Below, piece after piece: positions 1-10,525 of a stretch of DNA of 64,000 bases (positions are counted from its first letter, which is position 1; every line of letters begins with the position of its first letter). The stretch covers positions 372,001-436,000 of the forward strand of contig JBHGNT010000015.1 of the NCBI GenBank assembly GCA_043228905.1, given 5' to 3'. This DNA is from Azolla caroliniana (lineage: Eukaryota > Polypodiophyta). A model generated the notes under the pieces. That model saw only the letters and a list, made by a program, of their open reading frames with translations. It had not been told where the DNA came from and did not search any database. The translations under genes were made by a program, and so were the position numbers.

Positions 1-1360
1 ATCATGGAGATCAAAGCAACCACAACACTCTTATCAAAAATCTATTTGACTTGTCAATGCTCGTCTTTGTCACACTATTTATCTGGTGATTGGTGAATGG
101 TGTTGGATGACATGACGACGTTTAGAACTTCCTCATCAAAAAGTGTGCACCATATTTCTCATCAAAAAGTGTGTGGCATATTATATGGTCAGATTGACTC
201 ATTAATTGTTAGAAATTTAATGTATATTCAATATAACATTGCTTAATAAAGCACTTAGTTCTTTTAAGGTTGGATAATTAATTATTAGAAATTTAATGTA
301 TATTCAATATAACATTGCTTAATAAAGCACTTAGTTCTTTTAAGGTTGGATAATTAATTATTAGAAATTTAATGTATATTCAATATAACATTGCTTAATA
401 AAGCACTTAGTTCTTTTAAGGTTGGATAATTATAGTTGAACGAACCATGCAAATTGCATGTATCTTATGCACAATTTCTTGCATCATGTTTTCTTCCCCA
501 GTGAGTTTTAATGTATGTCTTACATAATGTGATCTCATTAATGTGTTGTCCACACCTAATGACAAGACTCAAGAGCGAGCGATTTGACTATATGTGTGAG
601 TATGAGCATTATGGTTGCCAACACGTTTGAGGTATGTAAAAGATAATAGCCTTGATTGTCTAAAGGCATCGCGAAGTTGTGCAATAGACAAGATTAATTC
701 AATGAAATGTTTTGTTCCATTGTGTATGTTCAATTAGCAACATCCAATGTTCTACCTACACATTCAACATGATTTAAATTACTTTATGACAATTAGGAAA
801 GGTCACTCTATATAAAAGGGAGAGAGGCCACGAGTGTTCACTTCTTTGGAAAGACATGATTGATGATTGTCAAACAATTGGTGGCTTAATAGTAAAATGA
901 TTTTGTGAGAGTGATCCCAATGAGTTGCGTAAGGTTCAATGAGACTAGGTGAGATTCGAACCTTGTTTATCAGGTCCCCTACATTACCATCAATTTATCG
1001 TCACCCTTGTAGAAAGCCTACTATGCGAGACATGGGGATAGGAACCAAAAGGAATGAATGAGGGGGGTCACGAAGGTTCGAATGAAAGCGCAAATTGCTT
1101 CTCTAGAGGCTAACAAACACTTCCATTAAAAATGTGTGATGAACATTGAATGGAATGGGGGGGCTTGGCCTAAATCTGGGGTCAAATTTGGTAGCCCCCT
1201 CTAAAACCCTGCCTTCCTTCCTTGGCTGCTTTTGGCTGCTTTTCTTGGGGAGTTTGATTCTCTAAATGCCAAGACAAGAACATGGTGGGCCATTTGCCCA
1301 TCAAGCAGCAGAAGATAGGGCGCCCTCTCATTCGTCCATAGATTTGAAGGGATCCCATTC
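1..1360. other. Upstream intergenic region of the peptidase gene
   Basis: No gene is supported here. It contains a 76-bp tandem repeat (205-437, listed separately) and a TATA-like string (ctatataaaagg, 808-819). The TATA-like string lies about 540 bp before the start codon of the next gene, so it would imply a long leader. The region around 880-1010 has a GATTCGAACC-like string that may be a degraded tRNA-derived SINE, but I could not define its ends. Confidence 0.5.
205..437. repeat. 76-bp tandem repeat, about three copies
   Basis: The word agaaatttaa recurs at 211, 287 and 363, giving an exact 76-bp period, and the intervening sequence is nearly identical in the three copies. The array ends near ggttggataatta at about 432. 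Low divergence implies recent amplification. Confidence 0.9.
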
Positions 1361-4300
1361 ATGACGACTAGCGAGAAGCCATGGAGGTTTGCTGTTCTCC
1401 TGACAGGCCATGCCTCGCCCTTCACACAGCAGAAGTATGGAGGCTATGGCCAGATGTTCGTTGATCTCCTGAAGGAAGAAGGAGAAACATGGGACATTAT
1501 CCCAGTAGTCGATGGCATCTTCCCTTCGTCTCAAGACCTTGATTGGTACCATGGGTTCGTCATCACTGGCAGCAAGTTTGATGCTCATGGAAACGATCCT
1601 TGGATCCTCAATCTCTGTGAAATTCTGTGTGAACTGCACCTCAAACGTAAGAAAGTGCTGGGGGTCTGCTTCGGACATCAGGTAAATTCTCCTCTTGGCT
1701 CATACATGTATGTGCTGTTTATTTGTACGTATAAAAAGAAAGAAGAGCAAGTGTCATGTCTATGTATGTAGGGTTTACATGGGCATAGATGAAGAACCAT
1801 ACACGAACCATGTGTATATGTAATTTTTATATGTACATAGAAGAAGAACTAGTAGAACTGACTGAGATGTAGATGATGTTTTATGCATAGAAGAAGAGAA
1901 TTTGGACTTTGAGACAGATAATATAGAAGTTGAGATGTAGATGTAGATATGTTTTTTTCCACTTAGAGAGAGAGACAAAACTAAATAGAGAGTCTTTGCA
2001 TCTCTCCAGATACTTTGCCGTGCGTTAGGTGGAAAAACGGATAGGGCTGCTGTGGGTTGGGAGCTCGGAGCCAGAGCCATTGAGCTCTCTATTGAGATTC
2101 TGAGCACAAAACCTTATGGAAGAAGTTTTCCGCGTGTGCTTCGAGTTATCGAATCACATCAAGACCAGGTACAATGAAAGTTCCTTCTAATTATGTCCTG
2201 TATTGGTATTCAAAGATGATTCTTAAAAGATATATTCAAACTAAATGTATATGGATAGTGAGATCATATGGTGTGGTTGGTCAGAGTCTTTGGTTATGAA
2301 AAAGCTGAATCTTGGGACTCAGGTTCAAGTGTATATACTCTATGGGAACATTTAAAATTAAAACCAGGTAGATCTTGTTATGTCAGCAATTCTGGAATTT
2401 GATTCCCCTTCCAACAAACATATACATAGCATTCATTGAATTCCAAACAGATCTTGTGGTCTCAGCAATTTTGGGCTTTACTTACTCTCTCAATAAAAAT
2501 TGTGACAACACAACATTTCCAAGAAATTGAACTATTTCCAACACAACAATATCATGAGATTAGATCTAGAATAGTGAACTATAAATAGAGTTTAAAGACC
2601 ATTCCACTCTGAAAGCATATAATAGCCAGTAGTGAGTAATCGATGTTGATTGTATCCTGCAATTGAATAAGAATTTTCGATTTTGACCTTTAATCAGTGA
2701 TTTTAAGCTTCTCTGGAAGTTTTGGATAGTGTTTTAAATCTTCTTCGATGGTTTTAGTCAGTTTCTTTTATAACAAATAATGTAAGAAAGGGTAGTAAAT
2801 TTTCCACTATCTACACCTCATGTCATTGCTGTATGTAACTCCATTTGATCTATAGTCATTCCTCCGCCAATTTATCTTTGCTCTGTAGACTCCATCAGTT
2901 TCTCTATAGGCCTATCTCAGGAAGTAGTGCAACCATAATGTATTCAATATCCCACGGTCCACCATATTATTCGAGTATGTAAGCTCGATCAATTGACACA
3001 CTAAAAATCCAGGTTGAGATTGAGAGATCATGGAAACATGAGCGAAGAGATAAGACAATGGCGATGATGATGATATTTTAACATCCTCAGGAGGCCAGAA
3101 ATATGACCTATGAGACCCAAAACAGCATTAGGAGAGAGTCTCCTCCGCTCGTGCAGAGGGTATAGCCCAACACCTTTTTTTCTCAAGGTCATTAATGGTG
3201 GGAAACATTGGAAGATGGCTGTGAATGTGTCACATGATAGTGTGTGATGCTCCTCTCCTGATTAGGGCAGAGTGTGCAGAGTTCCTCTCCAGGCTTCATT
3301 GTCAATCTCTCTCTCTAGATCCTTGGAGGTTAGTCTAGTGGATGCAGGTCAAGTTTGGTAGGCGGTTAGCTAACGCCAACCTGGGTTCAGCAAGCAAACA
3401 AGCAAGAATGCGTCAGGATAGGTGCCCCGGGACCAACACTTCCAAAAGGTCTTGTTCCCACTGTCCTCGTTGATTTATCTCATATTCCAGAGCCACCTTG
3501 TTCTTAGGGAATCTCTCTCATAGCTATGAGCTAGCTCATTGACCCTGTAATGACTGATTTGAAAGATGAAAGCATGATTGTTAATGCGAACACGCCAGTT
3601 CTCACTCCCTTCGGCTGAGACAGAAATTTATTATCTTCATTAAAGGTATATATATGGAGTTTAGTGATTCTCAATGTTCCAGAATTGATCAGCGAACCTT
3701 GCAATTAAGAGTGCATATTGTGATTGAGAAATATTTGTTTAGGGACTGAACCAGTATGGTTGAAGCAGAGGATTTTATCAAAGTGTGAGACTTAGAGTTA
3801 TGAACTTGGTCAGAACAAAATATGCATTGTCGATGATTTTTCTTATTTGTGTCAATGCTCTATCTCACTTCAAAGAGAATGCAGGCTAATTTGTGAATTG
3901 AAGAAACTTTATAGGAAGTTGCTTTGGACATTTTCAAACTTTTTCCAAGCAAACTTAGGAATGTTATTGCCCCATACTTCAAGCCCATAGAGAAGCACTG
4001 GTGTTACCAATGTGCAAAAGAGGTATTTCTTGAGAACCCAACATTTAATTTCTCCACCAATGCATTGTAAGCCCTCTTTCTCGTGTCTTAGGGATGCTAC
4101 TGCCCTATAATCCAAACCCATCAAAAAGTGGTGGTCTTACCACATGTAAAAGAGGTATTTCTTTGGAACCCAGCATTTAACTTCTCCACCTATTCACATG
4201 TTCTCCAATGCATAGTAAGCCCGCTTTCCGGCTTTTATGCTATTGGCAGCAGATGCATTTTATCTATGGTTTGAGAGAACCTCAAACCCAATATAAGTGA

Positions 4301-4678
4301 AGCTTTCTACAGTTCAAATAGCTCATTATCGTACACAATGTATGGTTTATCCTTATTTTGAGTGTTCAATAATATAACCTTTGTTTTGAAGGTATTGACA
4401 CTTAGCTTATTATGCATACAAAAATTTTCCAACACACTCATAAGGTTTTGGGCATCTTCTAAAGTATTTACGAAAAACTCCACATCATCTGTATATAACA
4501 AATGCATGATGACTACATTCCCAATGGTAACTTCTTCAAAGCCTTCTTGCTTTGCAAACTCATTGACCATTTGTTCCAATTTATCGTAGCATAAACCAAA
4601 GAGAGTGGGCATCCTTTTCTAATACCATGGTGCATGCGCACGTGCACGTGCATGTGCATGTGGAGTGTGTGTGTGTGT

Positions 4679-4754
<76 letters not shown>

Positions 4755-7564
4755 ACGCCTTTTAAGATGCCAAAATGGCCAATAAGACCAAACAAGAGAT
4801 TACATCTTAAGTGTTATCTTGTCTTTGAGAACAACAAATCAAAATAAAATAAATATTACTCAGTAAATATAAAAGTAAATAAGTTAAAAAAAGACAAGGG
4901 AATCTGGTTTTTAGCACATGTGAGATTCTCAAGCTAGATATATTATAACTTTTTCCTACAAAAGATTTCTAGCATAGGTCGATCCAGAATGAAGAGGTAT
5001 CCAAAGTGACGGAAGCACCTCCGATGGGTGGAGATAATGGCCTTTATTTGTGGATGACAAGGGTGTGGAGGTCGTGGACCATGGGGTTGGGGCCTTAGTG
5101 CACGACAAATTACTATTGCCCGATCTATTGTAACCCCTTTTGTTATGTCCTGGTCGGGAGCCCATTTATGTATCCATTGATTGACTTGTAACATTAGTAG
5201 GAGTGATGGGGCTAAAGAAAGTTGTGATTGTTCTTTGTGGATGAGTTTGTGTGGTTGTATCATTGTCCAACAACTTTTCCCTATGTCTCTTGAGTTTTAG
5301 CAAGAAAAGTCCTAGGCACCGTTGGTCCTCATATTCCATCACCTTGCGTAATGGGCCGAAGCCTTGTTTGAAGAGGCAATGGTATCTCCCTCTGATTTCA
5401 TAAAAGACACAACAATGCCAAACAGAGTGTTCTTCAGATTCCACACCTTGATGACACAATTAGCAAATTCTTTCAACTTTTCCCTATGTCTCTTGAGTTT
5501 TAGCAAGAAAAGTCCTAGGCACCGTTGGTCCTCATATTCCATCACCTTGCGTAATGGGCTGAAGCCTTGTTTGAAGAGGCAATGGTATCTCTCTTTGATT
5601 TCATAAAAGACACAACAATGCCAAACATAGTGTTCTTCAGATTCCACACCTTGATGACACAATTGGCAAATTCTTTCTCCTAGAGGTATTCGTGTGTGTA
5701 TGCCTACTGCAATCTCTAACTGATGTGATGAAGTTCGCAGGTGCCCTATCACATTGCGCAACACATAAGATAGATGTATATAAGGTGGCCTGATGATGAA
5801 TTCATTCTCCGATGTGTGTAAAAGGTGTGTCTTGTAGTGTCATCTTCGTACCAAGTGATATTTTGGGGCTGATCCATGTTATCTTGTTTTCCAAGTTAAT
5901 AATCAATTCAGATCATTGTATTCTTTTCCACTTTGGTCATATTTAGATGGGGAGAGTCCAAGCTATATCGGAATGGGGGTAGTGCATTTATACTTATGCC
6001 ATGTGACTCGAAGTAGTGCTGCATTTCAGCATACCAACAATGAATGTCTCCATTTTCAGCCAGTTGTCTTGATGACATAAGTGCCAACCTTGGGTACCTT
6101 CATTTAGGGAGCTCCCAAAGACGTTGGATACATGTCACTGATCGGAACAATGCCTTGGCTATTATAGCTGCTGCTCCCATCTCTCCTTGGATTATATGTA
6201 GCTCAGTTGGTAAGGTTACCCAATGGAGACCAAAAGGTCATGGATTCAACATGTACATTCCATGGTGGCATCTGGTAAAGTAACTGCATATGTATGGAGT
6301 AATAGAGAGGTGAGAAAATTGGGGTTCGAATCCAAAACTTACCACTAGGGTGAGCTAATTACGAATTAGAATTTTTTTATCGTCCATAAAGAGGCCAGTT
6401 TTGACCTATGGGACAAGAGTATACATGTGCTCTTGATATGTGTCTCCTTCCTAAAAAGGGGTATTCATACCTTGAATCACAAAGTCTCTATGCGTGAATA
6501 AGGCATACATATATGAGCTCAGCCTTCTAGGTAGTGTCTTAAGTATGGCACTTAAGTTATCACTCCCTCATAATATGTCATCATATCTTGAGCGAATTGC
6601 ACAATATGCCGAGCATGTGAAGAGCAAGTGACATTCATCCTTTACCATGCCTTCATTGCATAGTTTATATGCCCTCAAATTCGTTACATTTTGATATCAT
6701 GATGCAACTTCAATACCTAACTTGTGAGATCGAGTGTGAACTAGTGTGAGGGCTCTACGGGCATTACTACACATATTGGTAATGAGATAAGGTAGGATAC
6801 GATCAATAGGCATGCTTGCCTTATATTTAGCAATGGGCACGGTTTGGTTTCGGTTTGGTTTGGTTTGGTTTCAAGGCAAAGAAACCAAACCAAACCAAAA
6901 CCAAACCGTTTATGAACTCTCAGTATTTAAACCAAACCATTTAAGAAAAAGTTAAAACCAAACCATTTAAGAAAAAGTTTAAACCATTAAACCATTAAAT
7001 TGAACCATTAAATTAAATAAACATTTAAGTTAAATTAATTAAATCAATAAAAAACCATTACATCAATAAACTATTAAGGTAAAAAAAAAAAGTTAACCAA
7101 AAACCTATAAACTTTGAAACCAAACCTGTAAACCTATAAACCCGAGTTTTAGAACCGAACCGAACTGAAACCGAACCGTTTATCGAGAATCCAAACCATT
7201 AATTTTTTTGGAACCAATAAACCGTTAAACCATGGCTTAACGGTTCGGTTCGGTTTGAGCCGAAATCGTGCCCATTGCTACTTATATTGAGACCAACATT
7301 TAGGGTTGATATTTGCAATGTAGTATTCTAGCTTTGCCCTCATAGCAGCTTCTCATTTCATCCTTAATGATTCCACCAACCTTTCCTCAATCATTACATG
7401 ATGCATAGCATCGCCCGAAAGCTCTAAATGATCATCCACATTCCATCTTTTGAAGCATTTTCTTATGTCAACAACCCAACTGGACGAGAGAATTTTACTC
7501 TTAAGATTCTTTTGTAGCTTACATCCAACGTTCCAAGCAAGATGTGATAATCGATGATTTGACG

Positions 7565-7604
<40 letters not shown>

Positions 7605-8114
7605 CCCAACAGGTACTGGAAATACCTCCTGGGGCAGAAGGCTTAGGATACTCTGAAAGGACACCATTTGAAGTATTTTCTTTTGGCAATCATATATTGG
7701 GAATTCAAGGTCACCCCGAGTTTGAAGCAGATGTGATAACAGATATTATCGAAACTCGTTTAGCCCTCGGAGTTATCTCGGTAATACTTCATAATTCACA
7801 TCCTTAAACCATTTTCTTTGTACTAGTAGTTATAGCACTATTTTTCTCTTTTCAATTTTCCTTTTTCTTACTTGATGTAATGCATTCGATTATTTCTACA
7901 GGGCCTGAAAGTTGTTTTTCATTCATTGATACGTTCATGCCTCAAGAAAATCTTGCTTTTCAATACTGCATGTTTTCATGAATCCTGTGGCTGATTTTTT
8001 GCATAGGAGGATGTTGCTAACCATGCCAAAGCATCCATTGAGGAAAACAAGCCAGATAAGGAAGCATGGCAGAAACTGTGCAAGGATTTCCTTAAATTTG
8101 ATTTATTCCATTGA
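1361..8114 (+). CDS. GGP: Gamma-glutamyl peptidase (class I glutamine amidotransferase-like)
   Basis: Exons: 1361-1681, 2010-2168, 7613-7780, 8007-8114; all introns are phase 0 with GT-AG ends, giving 251 aa, the usual size for plant GGP1-type proteins. The glutaminase-fold nucleophile elbow GVCFGHQ places the catalytic Cys at residue 103, and GIQGHPEF gives the His/Glu pair at 194 and 196. Family knowledge: these cytosolic enzymes remove glutamate from glutathione and its conjugates, in glutathione turnover and sulfur-containing defence metabolite pathways. No transit peptide is visible. Intron 2 is 5.4 kb and filled with transposon remnants. Its acceptor is preceded by a GA repeat instead of a pyrimidine tract. 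The protein ends FLKFDLFH. The family assignment is strong; the exact paralogue and substrate are not determinable. Confidence 0.92.
3880..4620 (-). mobile_element. LINE reverse-transcriptase fragment in GGP intron 2
   Basis: On the minus strand, 4612-4307 encodes an RT palm segment with LLYTDDVEFF (the Y-x-D-D motif of non-LTR retrotransposons). The segment from 4124 to 3909 encodes the following LVTPVLLYGLEVWG motif typical of plant L1-like LINEs. The segment around 3985-4100 is duplicated around 4110-4225. Frames are broken, so this is a dead fragment antisense to the host gene. Confidence 0.8.
4663..4751. repeat. (GT)n-(AG)n microsatellite
   Basis: A short GT run (about 4665-4678) is followed by an uninterrupted AG run of about 72 bp. 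It abuts the 3' tail of the next LINE fragment. Confidence 0.95.
4753..6180 (-). mobile_element. LINE 3' end (zinc-knuckle region and 3' UTR) in GGP intron 2
   Basis: Minus-strand translation gives CQLCHQGVESEEHYVWHC, the cysteine/histidine cluster found C-terminal to RT in plant LINEs. It continues into a 3' UTR containing the string tctcttgtttggtcttattg and ends near 4753. The same 3' tail recurs elsewhere in the window, including 42480-44040 on the plus strand. An internal 203-bp direct duplication (5271-5473 and 5474-5676) is nearly identical. Multiple stops and frameshifts show it is dead. Confidence 0.75.
5271..5676. repeat. 203-bp direct tandem duplication inside the LINE fragment
   Basis: Two adjacent copies with period 203 bp differ at only a few positions. 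Both begin caacttttccctatgtctc and end aattctttc. The duplication is much younger than the LINE it sits in. Confidence 0.9.
6190..6365 (+). mobile_element. SINE-like, tRNA-derived unit
   Basis: gtagctcagttgg at 6198 looks like a tRNA A box. A B-box-like ggtcatggattcaac follows about 38 bp later, and a second ggttcgaatcc lies at about 6323. It ends acttaccactagggtgagct, a tail repeated near 17017. It is not a functional tRNA because no cloverleaf is apparent. The boundaries are uncertain and it overlaps LINE sequence. Confidence 0.45.
6440..7545 (-). mobile_element. Second LINE fragment, interrupted by an hAT MITE
   Basis: Minus-strand frames read SHLAWNVGCKLQKNLKS, then on to YYIANINPKCWSQYK. 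They resume beyond 6838 with ASMPIDRILPYLITNM and a CNEGMVKDECHLLFTC cysteine cluster, the typical C-terminal region of plant LINE pol. The reading is split precisely by the MITE at 6838-7280. Stops are present, so it is non-functional. Confidence 0.7.
6838..7280. mobile_element. hAT-superfamily MITE with 8-bp target duplication
   Basis: The inverted termini begin TAGCAATGGGCACG and end with CGTGCCCATTGCTA, with one mismatch. The element is flanked by cttatatt at 6830-6837 and 7281-7288, an 8-bp target site duplication as made by hAT transposases. The 443-bp interior is rich in ggttTggtt/aaccaaacc runs that extend the self-complementarity. There is no coding capacity. Confidence 0.9.
7566..7602. 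repeat. (GA)n tract at the GGP exon 3 acceptor
   Basis: About 37 bp of GA repeat ends only about 10 bp before the AG at 7611-7612 that must be used for exon 3. Only attcccaac separates the tract from the splice site. Confidence 0.9.
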
Positions 8115-10022
8115 TCATAAAATTCTTGAACTCTTAGTGGTATAATATTTTACCACCAGGACCAGCGAGATAATATACCAGTATGTTTTCTCTTACTGGA
8201 TCATTCTTTGAACTACCAAGATCAGCTAGATTTTAGACCAATATTTTATTGTTAACCATTATTACATACATGTAATATAAAACCAATATTTCTGAACTTA
8301 TTAAAACATTTGTTACAATGATATTTCTGAGAGAACATGAAATCTCTTCCATTTTTTTGACCTCCTGTTGGTGAGAGTCAGACAATTGATTAATGCCTTC
8401 AAACTTGATGGATTGCCTGCTAAATATCTCTGAAAATGAATAATTCTGGTCTTATTTGTTTTAATAAATGGTTGTGTTTGCATATTTTGTTAATCCTAGC
8501 CCATTTGGGTTTTTATATTCCAAGGATGGTTTCTGTTGTTACCATATTATGCACCTCTCCCTCTGTAACTTTGTGACCATGGATTGTCTTAGTGTCATCA
8601 AATGCATGCTAAAGACATAAGAATGTTATCCCTAAGCTCGGATGGAGTCTCTTCTTACCCATTCTTTATGTTGTAGCATTTATGTTGAATCCTAAAATCA
8701 GCACTACGCTTGGATACTTTTGTTTGCTATGAGACTATCACCTTGAAGAATTACTATAGAAGCTTTATGGATAGGAAAATGCATGTCATTGATGGATGGC
8801 TTTTGTCGACGCTTGTAAGTTGTTCAATTCTCTGATGTGAGATGAGATTAGTTTGGCTTTCTTTCATCCACCAATCAAAATAGATGGATCTCGATATGAT
8901 CTTGATGAATCATCGATGGCGTTCTCTCTACACTTGTTTGACTCTCTAGAACCACAATGTTTTTCTTGTTTGTTGTAGTCTATCAAGTCAAAACGTAAAT
9001 TGGGAGACATGTTGCATTGAAACTTACGAATACATTCATGACACAAAGGTAAAACGTGTAAATTGGAGGACATAACATGATGAAATCAACGAAGACAAAT
9101 ACGATCTAGTATATTGCAAAACCCAAATTTTTGTTGCAAAACCCAAATTTTTGTAGCCAAGTTAATAACCGGAATGCAACATTCTATATATTGATGTGCC
9201 CAATTAATTGCCACTGCCCTAAATGCACATCCCTCTATTTGGGACATTGGAAGATTCATATTGTACTCCTAGGTCATTATTGGGAGTACCATCGGTCGTT
9301 GAAGAATGTTCCGAACACAACCATGCTCTTTGATTATCAAATTGAAAGAGAAAAGTTGCATGGTACTGTCTTTGTATTTCTCTTGTTAGACCTTGGATTG
9401 CAATTTGCTAGACGTAGACATCCAACCCCATTTCAAATTATCAACGGCGGAATGATATAAAAAGTGTGTAAATCCATTCCAAAATTTTGCCTTCACATTA
9501 GACTATGGAAAAAGCAAAATGTTTGGGATGATCCCATCGTTTTGTGCCTACTGACATATCCTTGGTCAAAAAAGCTGTGTAGAATGGAAAATACATCGTT
9601 TTGTTTTGATTGGTTGTTTACGTAAGTAAAGAGAAGAGAAGGATATTATCGAGATGTAAAAGGAGATGAAATATACAGTACTCCATTTGTAACTAGGACG
9701 AGTGGAAATCTACAGTGCTGGAAGACAAGCTTTACTACCTGGAAAGAAACCATTTTGTACGTGATGATTGATCAATTGACATAGGTTCCAGCACGTGATG
9801 CGCAACTTTTTGGATATATGCGAGACCCCTTGGGAGGAAACCTTTTGGCTTCGAAGCATCAAAAGCTTTTTGGTTTCATCCCTTTCTTTTGGCGCGGGGT
9901 AATCATTATTTGCAAGCCGTCATAACAAGTGGGCTGCACTCTTAACACTTGTGCGCTACGTCACCATGAGGAGTCGGATGGATTTACGATGGATGTAGGT
10001 GTGAACCCTCTAGGCTCCGCCC

Positions 10023-10067
10023 AAGAAGAAGAAGAAGAAGAAGAAGAAGAAGAAGAAGAAGAAGAAG
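10023..10067. repeat. (AAG)n microsatellite
   Basis: Fifteen uninterrupted AAG/GAA triplets lie about 460 bp upstream of the SKS start codon. Confidence 0.95.
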
Positions 10068-10217
10068 GAGAGTGACATATAGAGAAGTGTAGAGATAGAT
10101 AGAGTGGCCTAAGACAAGGAAGTAAGAAAACAAATGAATAACATGTACCAATCAATGAATCACTCAAGTCACTATATGCATACAAAAGGGCTTTCTTTGA
10201 TAGCTGTGTCTGCCCAA

Positions 10218-10243
10218 GAACAGAACAGAACAGAACAGAACAG
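10218..10243. repeat. (GAACA)n pentanucleotide repeat
   Basis: Five copies of gaaca lie about 280 bp upstream of the SKS start codon. A related CTGTT-type pentamer run lies just upstream of the cohesin gene at 63070-63108. Confidence 0.9.
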
Positions 10244-10525
10244 CTGGAACATTGGGTATAGCAATCCCAAACATGTAAGCTAGCTGCTTCAGCTTTTTTA
10301 AGTACAAATCCTCAAATCTCAACCGTCCGTCACAACCATATACTGTGCTGCCTCTGTAGTCAGACCCATACATAACAAAGCAGCACTCTACCTTTTCTGT
10401 CTTCTTAAAGCTCTTCTTACTATTACTACCTCATTGTACCTAGTTATCATATGTTAGTGCTGTATAGAGGGCACTAGCAACCCTATTATCTCCTTCAGCT
10501 GATGAATTCATAGACCCCCACTGAT

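Larger units (their letters stand above)
8115..10525. other. Intergenic region between GGP and the SKS gene
   Basis: No supported gene. Short open frames (for example 9131-9460) show no recognisable domain. The 3' part carries an (AAG)n tract (10023-10067) and a (GAACA)n tract (10218-10243). A weak TATA-like ctgtatagagg lies near 10461, about 60 bp before the next start codon. Confidence 0.5.

Noticed and set aside
205-437. CRISPR array
   Set aside because: Three contiguous 76-bp units without variable spacers in plant nuclear DNA are a simple tandem repeat.
6198-6250. tRNA gene
   Set aside because: A- and B-box-like words exist, but no acceptor or anticodon stem can be formed. Better read as a SINE-like remnant.
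9131-9460. 109-codon open frame in the GGP-SKS gap
   Set aside because: No domain recognised, composition like surrounding non-coding DNA, no splice or conservation evidence.
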